A DNA stretch of 64,000 nucleotides from NCBI GenBank assembly GCA_039989475.1, contig JBDXHU010000009.1, positions 558,001 to 622,000 of the forward strand, given 5' to 3'. This DNA is from JBDXHU01 sp039989475 (lineage in GTDB: Bacteria; Pseudomonadota; Gammaproteobacteria; Pseudomonadales; Halieaceae). The notes beneath the pieces were generated by a model. That model made no database searches. It had not been told where the DNA came from and worked only from the letters and a program-made list of their open reading frames with translations. This document shows, piece after piece, positions 35,432-43,266 of this stretch (the first letter of the stretch is position 1; each line of letters begins with the position of its first letter). The translations under genes and the position numbers were made by a program.

Positions 35432-35602
35432 ACCTCTGACCCCGCTGGGGTCAGACCCCATTCACGCCTGCGCGGCCCGCTCCGACCCCATTCACCTCCG
35501 ACCCCAGTGGGGTCTGACCCCATTCACCTCCGACCCCAGCCACCTCCGACCCCAGCCACCTCCGACCCCACTCACCTCCGACCCCAGTGGGGTCTGACCC
35601 CA
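35432..35602. repeat. REP array 2
   Basis: Same element family as array 1: palindromic GGGGTCAGACCCC/GGGGTCTGACCCC cores separated by CTCCGACCCCA-type units of about 16 bases, here often followed by GCCAC or TTCAC. The linker CACGCCTGCGCGGCCCGCTC seen in array 1 recurs at about 35463-35482. It fills the gap between the adaptor gene and the mscS gene and may act as a transcription end or mRNA stabiliser. Confidence 0.85.
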
Positions 35603-35682
35603 GGGGAAGTTGGGGAGACAGGTTGTGAAAAACAGGCTACTTTATGTATCTGTAAGCAAACCTGCATAACGGAGAATAAGAA

Positions 35683-36510
35683 ATGCCTGAGAATATCGAC
35701 ATACAAGCCTTGATGAATGACTACGTGATGCCCTGGGGTATCAATATCGCCATGGCGGTCATCATCTTCATTATTGGTCGCATGGTGGTTGGCATGGTCG
35801 TCAACCTGTGCAAGAAGCTGATGCTGCGCGCCAGCATGGACGAAATGCTGGTCGGTTTTGTCGGCTCCATACTGCGCTGGGTGTTGTTGCTCTTCGTTAT
35901 TGTCGCAGCCCTGGATCAACTCGGCGTTAACACCACTTCACTGGTTGCCCTGCTCGGTGCTGCCGGTCTGGCAATTGGCCTGTCACTGCAAAGCTCGCTG
36001 GGCAATTTTGCCGCCGGGGTGATGCTGATAGTCTTCCGTCCGTTCCAGAAGGGTGATTTTGTCGAGATCGCCGGTACCGCCGGTGTTGTGCAACAAATCG
36101 GTATTTTCACCTCCACCCTGGCCACACCGGACAACAAGGAAATCATCGTCCCCAACGGCGCCATCTATAACGGCAGCATCACCAACTTCTCCGCGCGCGA
36201 TACGCGCCGGGTGGACATGGTGTTCGGCATTGGATACGGCGATGACATCAAGCGGGCCAAGCAGGTTCTGACTGAGATCATCAGCGCCGATGAACGCGTG
36301 CTCAAGGATCCGGAGCCGGTAATCGCGCTGGGCTCACTGGGCGAATCCAGTGTCGACTTCCTGGTACGTCCCTGGGTTAACAGCGCCGACTACTGGGCGG
36401 TGATGTGGGATACCAATGAAAAGGTCAAGGAGCGCTTCGACGCTGAAGGCATCTCCATCCCCTTCCCGCAAATGGATCTTCACATCGACTCGGACGCCGA
36501 TAAAGACTGA
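35683..36510 (+). CDS. Small-conductance mechanosensitive channel, MscS family
   Basis: A 275-residue MscS-type channel. It has three N-terminal membrane spans, with the pore helix TM3 in AAGLAIGLSLQSSLGNFAAGVMLIVFRPF (Gly/Ala packing pattern). The beta domain follows with GDFVEIAGTAGVVQQIGIFTSTLATPDNKEIIVPNG, then an alpha/beta C-terminal vestibule. It releases solutes under hypo-osmotic stress. GGAG lies eight bases before the ATG. Length matches E. coli MscS (286). The alcohol dehydrogenase gene starts 1 base after its stop region, suggesting co-transcription, though a functional link is not obvious. Confidence 0.94.
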   Translation: MPENIDIQALMNDYVMPWGINIAMAVIIFIIGRMVVGMVVNLCKKLMLRASMDEMLVGFVGSILRWVLLLFVIVAALDQLGVNTTSLVALLGAAGLAIGLSLQSSLGNFAAGVMLIVFRPFQKGDFVEIAGTAGVVQQIGIFTSTLATPDNKEIIVPNGAIYNGSITNFSARDTRRVDMVFGIGYGDDIKRAKQVLTEIISADERVLKDPEPVIALGSLGESSVDFLVRPWVNSADYWAVMWDTNEKVKERFDAEGISIPFPQMDLHIDSDADKD

Positions 36511-36511
36511 C

Positions 36512-37615
36512 ATGCGCGCAGCAATACTGGAAGAAGCGGGTAAGCCTCTTGTAGTACGTGACGATGTAGAGATCATTGAACCCCGTGCCGGCGAGGTGCG
36601 GGTGCGGGTCAAATACTGTGGCCTGTGCCACTCCGACCTGGGCATCGTCGATGGCACCATGCCCATGGCCGCCTTCCCGATTATTCTCGGTCACGAGGCG
36701 GCCGGCGTCATCGACTGTGTCGGTGCGGGTGTCGAGGGCCTGGCTCCCGGTGACCCGGTTGTGCTGACACCGGTACCGCCCTGCGGGCGCTGCTACTACT
36801 GCCAACGCCAGCAGCACAGTCTCTGCGTCAATGGTATGAACATCATGACCAACACCTTCCAGGACGGCAGCACCGGCCTGTCACTGGACGGCGAGGTCGT
36901 GTGGCGCGGGCTGGGCGTGGCGGCCCTGGCCGAGTACGTGGTGGCTCCCGCCAGCGGCGCTATCAAGGTTGACCCCGACATACCCCTGGATGTCGCCTGC
37001 GTCATCGGCTGCGCCCTGCAAACCGGTGTCGGCGCAGTGCTCAATACGGCCCGGGTCGAGGAAGGCGCCACGGTGTTGATCATGGGCGCCGGCGGCATTG
37101 GCATTTCAGCGGTACAGGGCGCACGCCTGGCCGGTGCCTCCACCATCCTGGTCTCGGATCCCAACCCGGCCCGTCGCGAGGCCGCCCTCAGCTTTGGCGC
37201 CACTGACACCATCGACCCTACCAAAAGCGATGTCATCGCCCATTGCCTGGCAATTACCGACAGCATCGGCATGGATTACGCCTTTGAGACCGCCGGTGTG
37301 GCCGCGTTGATCGAAACCGGCTTCAACGCCATTCGCAATGGCGGCAAGGTGACCTGTGTCGGCGCACCGCCCCTGGAGGATTCCATTACCATCCCCAGCG
37401 CGGTGGTATTCGCCATCTCGGAAAAGCAGATTTGCGGCTGTTTGCTGGGCAGCTGCAACAGCCTGCAGGAAATTCCACGGCTGATTCGGCTGTGGCAGGC
37501 CGGCAAACTGGACCTGGACGGCATGGTCACCGCGCGCCGACCGCTGGCGGAAGTGAACGAGGGTTTCGCCGATCTTGCAGCCGGAAAAGGAATAAGAACA
37601 GTTCTGGAAATATGA
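36512..37615 (+). CDS. Zinc-dependent alcohol dehydrogenase
   Basis: A 367-residue class III-like MDR alcohol dehydrogenase. Catalytic zinc ligands lie in CGLCHSDL and GHEAAG, and the structural zinc Cys cluster is PPCGRCYYCQRQQHSLC. The Rossmann loop GAGGIGISAVQGARLAGA and a following Asp (VSDPNPARRE) suggest NAD. It oxidises alcohols to aldehydes or ketones, perhaps with thiol adducts. The start ATG 36512 lies one base after the mscS stop; the longer frame upstream is mscS sequence out of frame. The substrate is unknown. Confidence 0.92.
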   Translation: MRAAILEEAGKPLVVRDDVEIIEPRAGEVRVRVKYCGLCHSDLGIVDGTMPMAAFPIILGHEAAGVIDCVGAGVEGLAPGDPVVLTPVPPCGRCYYCQRQQHSLCVNGMNIMTNTFQDGSTGLSLDGEVVWRGLGVAALAEYVVAPASGAIKVDPDIPLDVACVIGCALQTGVGAVLNTARVEEGATVLIMGAGGIGISAVQGARLAGASTILVSDPNPARREAALSFGATDTIDPTKSDVIAHCLAITDSIGMDYAFETAGVAALIETGFNAIRNGGKVTCVGAPPLEDSITIPSAVVFAISEKQICGCLLGSCNSLQEIPRLIRLWQAGKLDLDGMVTARRPLAEVNEGFADLAAGKGIRTVLEI

Positions 37616-37795
37616 ATTTAGAATAAAAACTAAGCCAAGTTGCCTGATTTCTAAAAAGAGAACTGCTTCACAGAACTGTTTTATTACCCAAATTTAATCC
37701 CGATCCGGGTTCTATGCGTATTAAAATCAACGAGTTGCGTCGCGAACGCCCTATGGGGGGCGTCGTTTGTGCGCAAGCGCGAGGGATTTTGACCC

Positions 37796-39124
37796 GTGGC
37801 TGCTTTAACTTTACGAAAATTTACCCCGGTGCTGATGGTCGTTGTCGCCCTGATGATAGCCGCTCTGCTGATCATGAGTCGGCCGGAAACGGTGATCGCC
37901 CCGGCTGAGCCCGCGGTTGCCATTGTCGACGTAGCGGAAGTGCAGATGCAGGATCTGCGCATCCCGGTGCAGGCCCAGGGCACCGTGTCACCACACCGCG
38001 ACACCACCCTGGTGTCCGAGGTCGGCGGCAAGATTGTCGAAGTGTCGCCCAGCTTTAACGCCGGTGGCTACGTGGCAGCGGGTGATGTGCTGGTACAAAT
38101 TGATCAGCGGGATTACCAGGCCGCCGTGCTGCGTGCTCGCGCCGCGGTGGAAACCGCAGAGAGCAACCTGGCCCAGGAGAAAGGCCGCGCCGAGGTGGCC
38201 TTCAAGGAGTGGCAGCGACAATCCAAGACGATCAAGCGCAGCGAAGATGCGCGCTCCCTGTACCTGCGCAAACCACAGCTGGAACAGGCTGAGGCCCAGT
38301 TATTGTCCGCCCAGGCCGACCTGAGCAAGGCCCAGGACGACCTGGATCGCACGACCATTCGCGCCCCCTATGACTGCCTGATTCAGGAAAAGCGCAGCGA
38401 CCTGGGTCAGTACGTGGGCCCAGGCACCCAGGTAGCACGCATCTTCTCGGTGGACTACGCCGAAGTGCGTCTGGCTATCCCCCAGAGCAAGCTACCTTAT
38501 CTTGATCTGCCCGGCATCAGCGGCTACGCCAGCGGCCAGCAGCCGATGGTAGACCTTTATACTGATGTTTCCGGTGTCATCACCCACTGGATCGGCAAGC
38601 TGGATCGCACCGAGGCCACAATCGATGAACGCTCCCGGGTACTGTTCACCGTGGCCCGGATTGACGACCCCTACGCGATTCAAGTCGGTGATTCCGAGCC
38701 GCTGCGGGTTGGTACGTTTGTTAAGGCCAACATCACCGGCCGCGCAATGAGCGACCTGGTGGTACTGCCCCGCTACGTTCTGCGCACCGGCAACCAGCTC
38801 TGGGTGGTCGACGAGCAAATGACACTGCGCAACAGACAAGTAACCACCCTGCGTACCGAGGGTGACGATATTTACGTCAACAGCGGATTGCAGAACGGCG
38901 ACCTGGTGTCCCTGACCACGCTCAGTGACGCATTGCCTGGCATGTCAGTGCGCATTAACAAGCGCACAAGCACACTGCAGCAACCACAGTTAATGGAGGC
39001 CGCCGGTGCCGCCGGCAATGATCAGCCCGACGCAGATGCCAGCGATGCTGAACTCCCGGCCGACGCGACCCTGCCGGACCAGACTGCCAACGATAACGGA
39101 AGCGGCAGCACCAACGCAGCATGA
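37796..39124 (+). CDS. RND periplasmic adaptor (second pump)
   Basis: A 442-residue HlyD/AcrA-type adaptor. A membrane anchor (VLMVVVALMIAALLIMS) is followed by lipoyl, helical-hairpin and beta-barrel domains (IPVQAQGTVSPHRDTTLVSEVGGKIVEVS; hairpin about 105-185; RTTIRAPYDCLIQEKRSDLGQYVGPGT). The C-terminal 60 residues are acidic and Ala/Asp-rich low complexity, longer than usual. The start is GTG at 37796 with AGGGA nine bases upstream. The permease gene overlaps the stop (ATGA). The 180-base upstream gap holds an ACGCCC/GGGCGT hairpin near 37746-37763 but no certain promoter. Confidence 0.9.
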   Translation: MAALTLRKFTPVLMVVVALMIAALLIMSRPETVIAPAEPAVAIVDVAEVQMQDLRIPVQAQGTVSPHRDTTLVSEVGGKIVEVSPSFNAGGYVAAGDVLVQIDQRDYQAAVLRARAAVETAESNLAQEKGRAEVAFKEWQRQSKTIKRSEDARSLYLRKPQLEQAEAQLLSAQADLSKAQDDLDRTTIRAPYDCLIQEKRSDLGQYVGPGTQVARIFSVDYAEVRLAIPQSKLPYLDLPGISGYASGQQPMVDLYTDVSGVITHWIGKLDRTEATIDERSRVLFTVARIDDPYAIQVGDSEPLRVGTFVKANITGRAMSDLVVLPRYVLRTGNQLWVVDEQMTLRNRQVTTLRTEGDDIYVNSGLQNGDLVSLTTLSDALPGMSVRINKRTSTLQQPQLMEAAGAAGNDQPDADASDAELPADATLPDQTANDNGSGSTNAA

Positions 39125-42100
39125 ACAACCCACAGCACAAGGGCATCATCGCCTGGTTCGCGCACAACCCGGTGGCATCCAACCTGTTAATGCTGGTCAT
39201 TATCGCGGTAGGCCTGCTCTCCGCCTTTACCATCAAGCGCACCATGATGCCGGAATTTGAAATCGACATTATCTCGATTTCCATCCCCTACCCGGGCGCT
39301 GCACCGGAAGAAGTAGAACAGGGCATTGTCCTCAAGATCGAGGAAGCGCTGGCCGACCTGGAGGGAATCCAGCGCATTGAATCTGACGCGCTGGAGTCGG
39401 TGGCCCGCATTATCATCGAGCCGGAAAACGAAGACGACGTCATCGAGCTGATGAACGATGTGAAGAACCGCGTCGACGCTATTTCAGCGTTTCCCGAGGG
39501 CGCGGAGAAACCGATCATCGGCCGCGTCGAGCTGCCAATACAGGCGCTGATGATCCAGATCGCCGGCGACCTGGACGAGCGCAGCATGAAAGAGATGGCG
39601 GAGGAGATCAAGCTCGACCTGATCTCAGACCCGGATGTGTCCTCGGTCAATATCTGGGGCGCCCGGGATTACGAAATCGCCATCGAGATCTCTGAACACC
39701 GCCTGCAGGAGTATCACCTGACGCTGGGCGAAGTGGCCAATATCGTCGCCGCCTCCTCCATTGACCTGCCCGGTGGTTCGGTGCGCACGGAAAACGGCGA
39801 CATTATGCTGCGTACCCGCGGCCAGGCTTATCACCAGGCCGATTTCGAAGCTATCGTGTTGCAGACCTTCCCGGACGGCACCCGTTTGCTGCTGGGCGAC
39901 ATCGCCACCATCGAAGACGGCTTTACCGATACCAGCGGCTTCGCCATGTTTAACGGCAAGTATTCGATCGGCCTGCCCATTATGGCGATGGGCGCCCAGG
40001 ATATTATCGACGCCGCCGATGCCGCCAAGGCCTACGTCGCCCGAAAAAATGAAACCCTGCCCGATGGCATTGAGCTAACTATCTGGTCTGACTTCAGTTA
40101 CTACCTGGATGAACGCCTGGGCATGATGATGAAGAACCTCACCATGGGTGCCCTGGTGGTATTCGTGGTGCTGGCATTATTCCTGGAGATCAAGCTGGCC
40201 TTCTGGGTAATGGTCGGCATTCCCATTTGCTTCCTTGGCTCTATCGCGGTCTTCGGTTCTCCCTGGGTCGGCGGCACACTCAATATTGTCAGCGCCTTCG
40301 CCTTCATCCTGGTGCTGGGTATCGTGGTAGACGACGCTATTATCATTGGCGAAGCCGCCTACACAGAGCAGGAGGAGCACGGCCACAGTGTGGACTCAAT
40401 CGTCAATGGCGCCCTGCGTGTAGCCACTCCTGCGACCTTTGGCGTGCTCACCACCATTGTCGCCTTTATGCCAACCCTGTTTATCGACGGCGGTCTCGCT
40501 GTATTCGGTGAAGCCATCGGCTGGGTGGTCGTATTTTGCCTGGCCTTCTCTCTGATCGAATCCAAGTGGATCCTGCCGGCCCACCTGGCCCACAGCAAAC
40601 CCGCCAGCGCCGGCTGGCTGCTCGCGATAGATCACCTGCAGGAGGGCGTGAACCGCCGCCTGCGGCATTTCGTTGAATACCGCTACCGGCCCTTCGTGGA
40701 AAAATGCGTGCGCAATCGCTACATCACCGCCGCCGTATTCCTGAGCATGTTGATACTGACCATCGGTATTATCGGCGGCGGCAAAGTACGCGTGGTCATG
40801 CAGCCGCAAACCGAGGGCGAGTTCATACAGATGGACCTGCGCATGACCGAGGGTACGCCGCAGCGTCGCACCCTTGAGGTCATGGGTATCATCAACCAGG
40901 CCATGCAGGAGCTGGATCAGGAATACCGCAGCAAGAACAACGACGAGCCACTGCTGGCCTATACCTTCGCCTACGGCCAGGGCCTGACCGAGGGCTTTAT
41001 GCTGGCGGAACTGGTGAAGTCAGAGCAACGCAGCCTGGGTACCAAGCAGGCCATGCTGGCGTGGCGGGATAAGGTCGGGGAGATACCCGGCACGGAAGTG
41101 CTGTCGTTCCGCTCCGACGACGGACCCAATTTCGGCCCCGACATTGCCTTCGACCTGGGCCATAGCAACTGGGAATCATTGCAGGCAGCGACGCTGGAAA
41201 TAGAGGCCAAGCTCAAGGAGTACTATGGCCTGTATGACATCCAGAGTAATGTCAGCTCGGTCTCCGACGAATTTCACATCGACATCAAGCCCGAGGCGGA
41301 AGCCCTGGGTATCACGCGCTTCGACCTGGGCTCCCAGGTGCGCCACGCCTTTTACGGTGCTGAGGCACAGCGCATTCAGCGTGAAACCCATGAGATCAAG
41401 GTCATGGTGCGCTATCCCAGGGAAGATCGTCGCACCACCAGCAGCCTGGAAGGCATGTTTATCCGCACGCCCGGTGGTGATGCCGTACCCTTTAATTCGG
41501 TGGCCAGCCTCGAGGTCAAACCCGGCTTCAACAAGACCACGCGCATCGATTTCCAGCGCGCGGTTGAGATCAGCGCCGAGGCTGAATCAGACCGGGTTGA
41601 ACCGGGTCGCATCAGCGATGAGATGCTCAATAGTTTCCTGCCTGAACTGGCGAAGAAGTACCCGGGGCTGACCTATAAGCTGTCAGGCATGTCGGAAGAA
41701 GAGGTGAAACTGGCGCGCAGCATGACCATAGGCTTCGCGCTGGCCCTGTTCGGTATTTACTCTTTGCTGGCCATTCCCACCCGCTCCTATATGCAACCGC
41801 TGATCATCATGGGCGTCATCCCCTTCGGGATCATCGGCGCGGTGTTTGGCCACATGCTCACCGGTTATAACGTCAGCATGATGTCATTGATGGGCATTAT
41901 CGCCCTGTCCGGGGTGGTGGTGAATGACAGCCTGATCATGGTGGACCACGTCAACCGTAACGTGCGCGAAGGCGTGGCACGTCACGAGGCGGCGGTCATG
42001 GCCGGGGTCAAACGTTTCCGCGCCATCATGCTCACCTCGCTGACAACCTTCTGCGGCCTGGTGCCAATGCTGCTGGAAGACAGCACCCAGGCCAAGGTCA

Positions 42101-42288
42101 TCATCCCGATGGCGATTTCCCTGGCCTTCGGTATTGTCTTCGCCACGGTGATTACCCTGCTACTGGTGCCTTCCCTGTACATGATCCTGGACGACATCAA
42201 CCGCCTGTTCGGCTTCGATGAAACAGAAGATGACGAAGGGGCAGCCGCCGTTACCGGGCCCGCTACTGAGGCAGGTAAGGCAGTATAA
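39121..42288 (+). CDS. RND efflux transporter permease subunit (second pump)
   Basis: A 1,055-residue AcrB-type permease. TM1 follows AHNPVASNLLMLVIIAVG, the TM4 Asp pair is in VLGIVVDDAIIIGEAAY, and the second half contains MGIIALSGVVVNDSLIMVDHVN. The ATGA overlap with the adaptor gene shows coupling. The family pattern (MMPEFEIDIISISIPYPGAAPEEVEQGI) is that of marine proteobacterial RND pumps of unknown substrate. It is a paralogue of the pump at 31-34 kb but in adaptor-first order. No TolC-type gene is present. The C-terminal tail is acidic. Confidence 0.95.
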   Translation: MNNPQHKGIIAWFAHNPVASNLLMLVIIAVGLLSAFTIKRTMMPEFEIDIISISIPYPGAAPEEVEQGIVLKIEEALADLEGIQRIESDALESVARIIIEPENEDDVIELMNDVKNRVDAISAFPEGAEKPIIGRVELPIQALMIQIAGDLDERSMKEMAEEIKLDLISDPDVSSVNIWGARDYEIAIEISEHRLQEYHLTLGEVANIVAASSIDLPGGSVRTENGDIMLRTRGQAYHQADFEAIVLQTFPDGTRLLLGDIATIEDGFTDTSGFAMFNGKYSIGLPIMAMGAQDIIDAADAAKAYVARKNETLPDGIELTIWSDFSYYLDERLGMMMKNLTMGALVVFVVLALFLEIKLAFWVMVGIPICFLGSIAVFGSPWVGGTLNIVSAFAFILVLGIVVDDAIIIGEAAYTEQEEHGHSVDSIVNGALRVATPATFGVLTTIVAFMPTLFIDGGLAVFGEAIGWVVVFCLAFSLIESKWILPAHLAHSKPASAGWLLAIDHLQEGVNRRLRHFVEYRYRPFVEKCVRNRYITAAVFLSMLILTIGIIGGGKVRVVMQPQTEGEFIQMDLRMTEGTPQRRTLEVMGIINQAMQELDQEYRSKNNDEPLLAYTFAYGQGLTEGFMLAELVKSEQRSLGTKQAMLAWRDKVGEIPGTEVLSFRSDDGPNFGPDIAFDLGHSNWESLQAATLEIEAKLKEYYGLYDIQSNVSSVSDEFHIDIKPEAEALGITRFDLGSQVRHAFYGAEAQRIQRETHEIKVMVRYPREDRRTTSSLEGMFIRTPGGDAVPFNSVASLEVKPGFNKTTRIDFQRAVEISAEAESDRVEPGRISDEMLNSFLPELAKKYPGLTYKLSGMSEEEVKLARSMTIGFALALFGIYSLLAIPTRSYMQPLIIMGVIPFGIIGAVFGHMLTGYNVSMMSLMGIIALSGVVVNDSLIMVDHVNRNVREGVARHEAAVMAGVKRFRAIMLTSLTTFCGLVPMLLEDSTQAKVIIPMAISLAFGIVFATVITLLLVPSLYMILDDINRLFGFDETEDDEGAAAVTGPATEAGKAV

Positions 42289-42308
42289 GAATCGCGGCAC
42301 AGGGTGTG

Positions 42309-42326
42309 GTAGCCGCTTCAGGCTAC
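42309..42326. terminator. Small hairpin between convergent RND and dgkA genes
   Basis: GTAGCC and GGCTAC (6-base arms, 6-base loop) span the dgkA stop and lie 20 bases after the RND permease stop. No T-tract is present, so a terminator role is only suggested by position. Confidence 0.3.
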
Positions 42327-42686
42327 AAGGTAGGGAAGAAACACCAACAGGCCCAGCGCTGCCGCCACCACAGCACAGACTAATACCCCGGCCGCCGCCA
42401 CGTCCTTGGCCTTGCCAATAAGCGGGTGCGCGTCCGGCATTACCGCGTCGCAAACATACTCCAGTGCCGTGTTGAGCGCTTCCGCCAACCAGACCAGGGC
42501 GATAGCCACTAACAGCACCACCCAGTCCAGCCGGCTCACCTCAAGTACCAGGGCCAGAGCCAGAACCAGCACGGTTGCCAGCAGATGGATACGGCTGTTG
42601 TGCTGCTCGCGCAGCAAGGTCAGCAGCCCGCGCAGGGCGTGGCGAAAACTGGCCAGCCGCGCGGTGATACTGAATGCCTCGCCCAC
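42318..42686 (-). CDS. dgkA: Diacylglycerol kinase (DgkA family)
   Basis: A 122-residue trimeric-type membrane kinase with three hydrophobic segments. The family signature is present (AEALNTALEYVCDAV, then GKAKDVAAAGVLV). It phosphorylates diacylglycerol, or undecaprenol in relatives, recycling lipids at the inner membrane. The start codon is GTG, three bases after the EfpL gene stop. It is the last gene of the six-gene minus-strand operon beginning with arsC. Length matches E. coli DgkA (122). Confidence 0.9.
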   Translation of the reverse strand: MGEAFSITARLASFRHALRGLLTLLREQHNSRIHLLATVLVLALALVLEVSRLDWVVLLVAIALVWLAEALNTALEYVCDAVMPDAHPLIGKAKDVAAAGVLVCAVVAAALGLLVFLPYLVA

Positions 42687-42689
42687 GCC

Positions 42690-43256
42690 CTATTCCCGCG
42701 ACATGTAACGGGCTTCCAGGGTATTCACCTTGACCCGCTCGCCTGACTCCAGGTACTCCGGCACCTGGATCACCAGGCCGGTGGAACAGGTGGCGGGCTT
42801 GGTGCGCGCCGAGGCTGACGCACCCTTGATACCCGGGGCCGTATCCACAATTTCCAACACCACCGACTGGGGTAATTCCACCCCGATCAGGCTGCCGTCA
42901 ACAATCATTCCGATAATGCCCTGCAGGCCATCGGTGATGTAGTGCACCTGTTCACCGAGACTTTCGGCTGACAGCATGTGCTGGCTGTAATCTTCCTCGT
43001 CCATGAACACATACTCATCACCATCCAGGTAGGAGTACTGCAACTGGCGCCGCTCAAGGTCGATATCGCCGAGCATGTCTTCGCCTTTATAGGTCTCATC
43101 CAGCTTCTGTTTGGTGCGGGCATGATTGAAGCGCACCTTGTACAAGGTATTGGCCCCGCGGCTGGAAGGCGCCTTCATATCAATGTGGTTAACGATATAG
43201 GGCTCGCCATTAATCTCCACCACGCTGCCGCGTTTCAAATCACTGGCCTTGGGCAT
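42690..43256 (-). CDS. efpL: Elongation factor P-like protein (EfpL/YeiP)
   Basis: A 188-residue three-domain EF-P paralogue. The N-terminal KOW-like domain reads KASDLKRGSVVEINGEPYIV. The tip loop is KAPSSRGANTLYKV, with Arg where EF-P has its modified Lys, which marks the YeiP/EfpL branch. OB domains follow (ELPQSVVLEIVDTAPGIKG). EfpL relieves ribosome stalling at proline-rich motifs. The start at 43256 is supported by GAGGAG; a longer frame upstream overlaps sppA. The sppA stop is 10 bases upstream. The proline- and glycine-rich giant autotransporter in this window is the type of protein that might need such a factor, but no direct link is shown. Confidence 0.93.
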   Translation of the reverse strand: MPKASDLKRGSVVEINGEPYIVNHIDMKAPSSRGANTLYKVRFNHARTKQKLDETYKGEDMLGDIDLERRQLQYSYLDGDEYVFMDEEDYSQHMLSAESLGEQVHYITDGLQGIIGMIVDGSLIGVELPQSVVLEIVDTAPGIKGASASARTKPATCSTGLVIQVPEYLESGERVKVNTLEARYMSRE

Positions 43257-43266
43257 ACTGCTCTCC

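Noticed and set aside
37743..37771. Attenuator or riboswitch before the second RND operon
   Set aside because: The ACGCCC/GGGCGT hairpin is short, is followed by only three T and shows no riboswitch-like conserved core.
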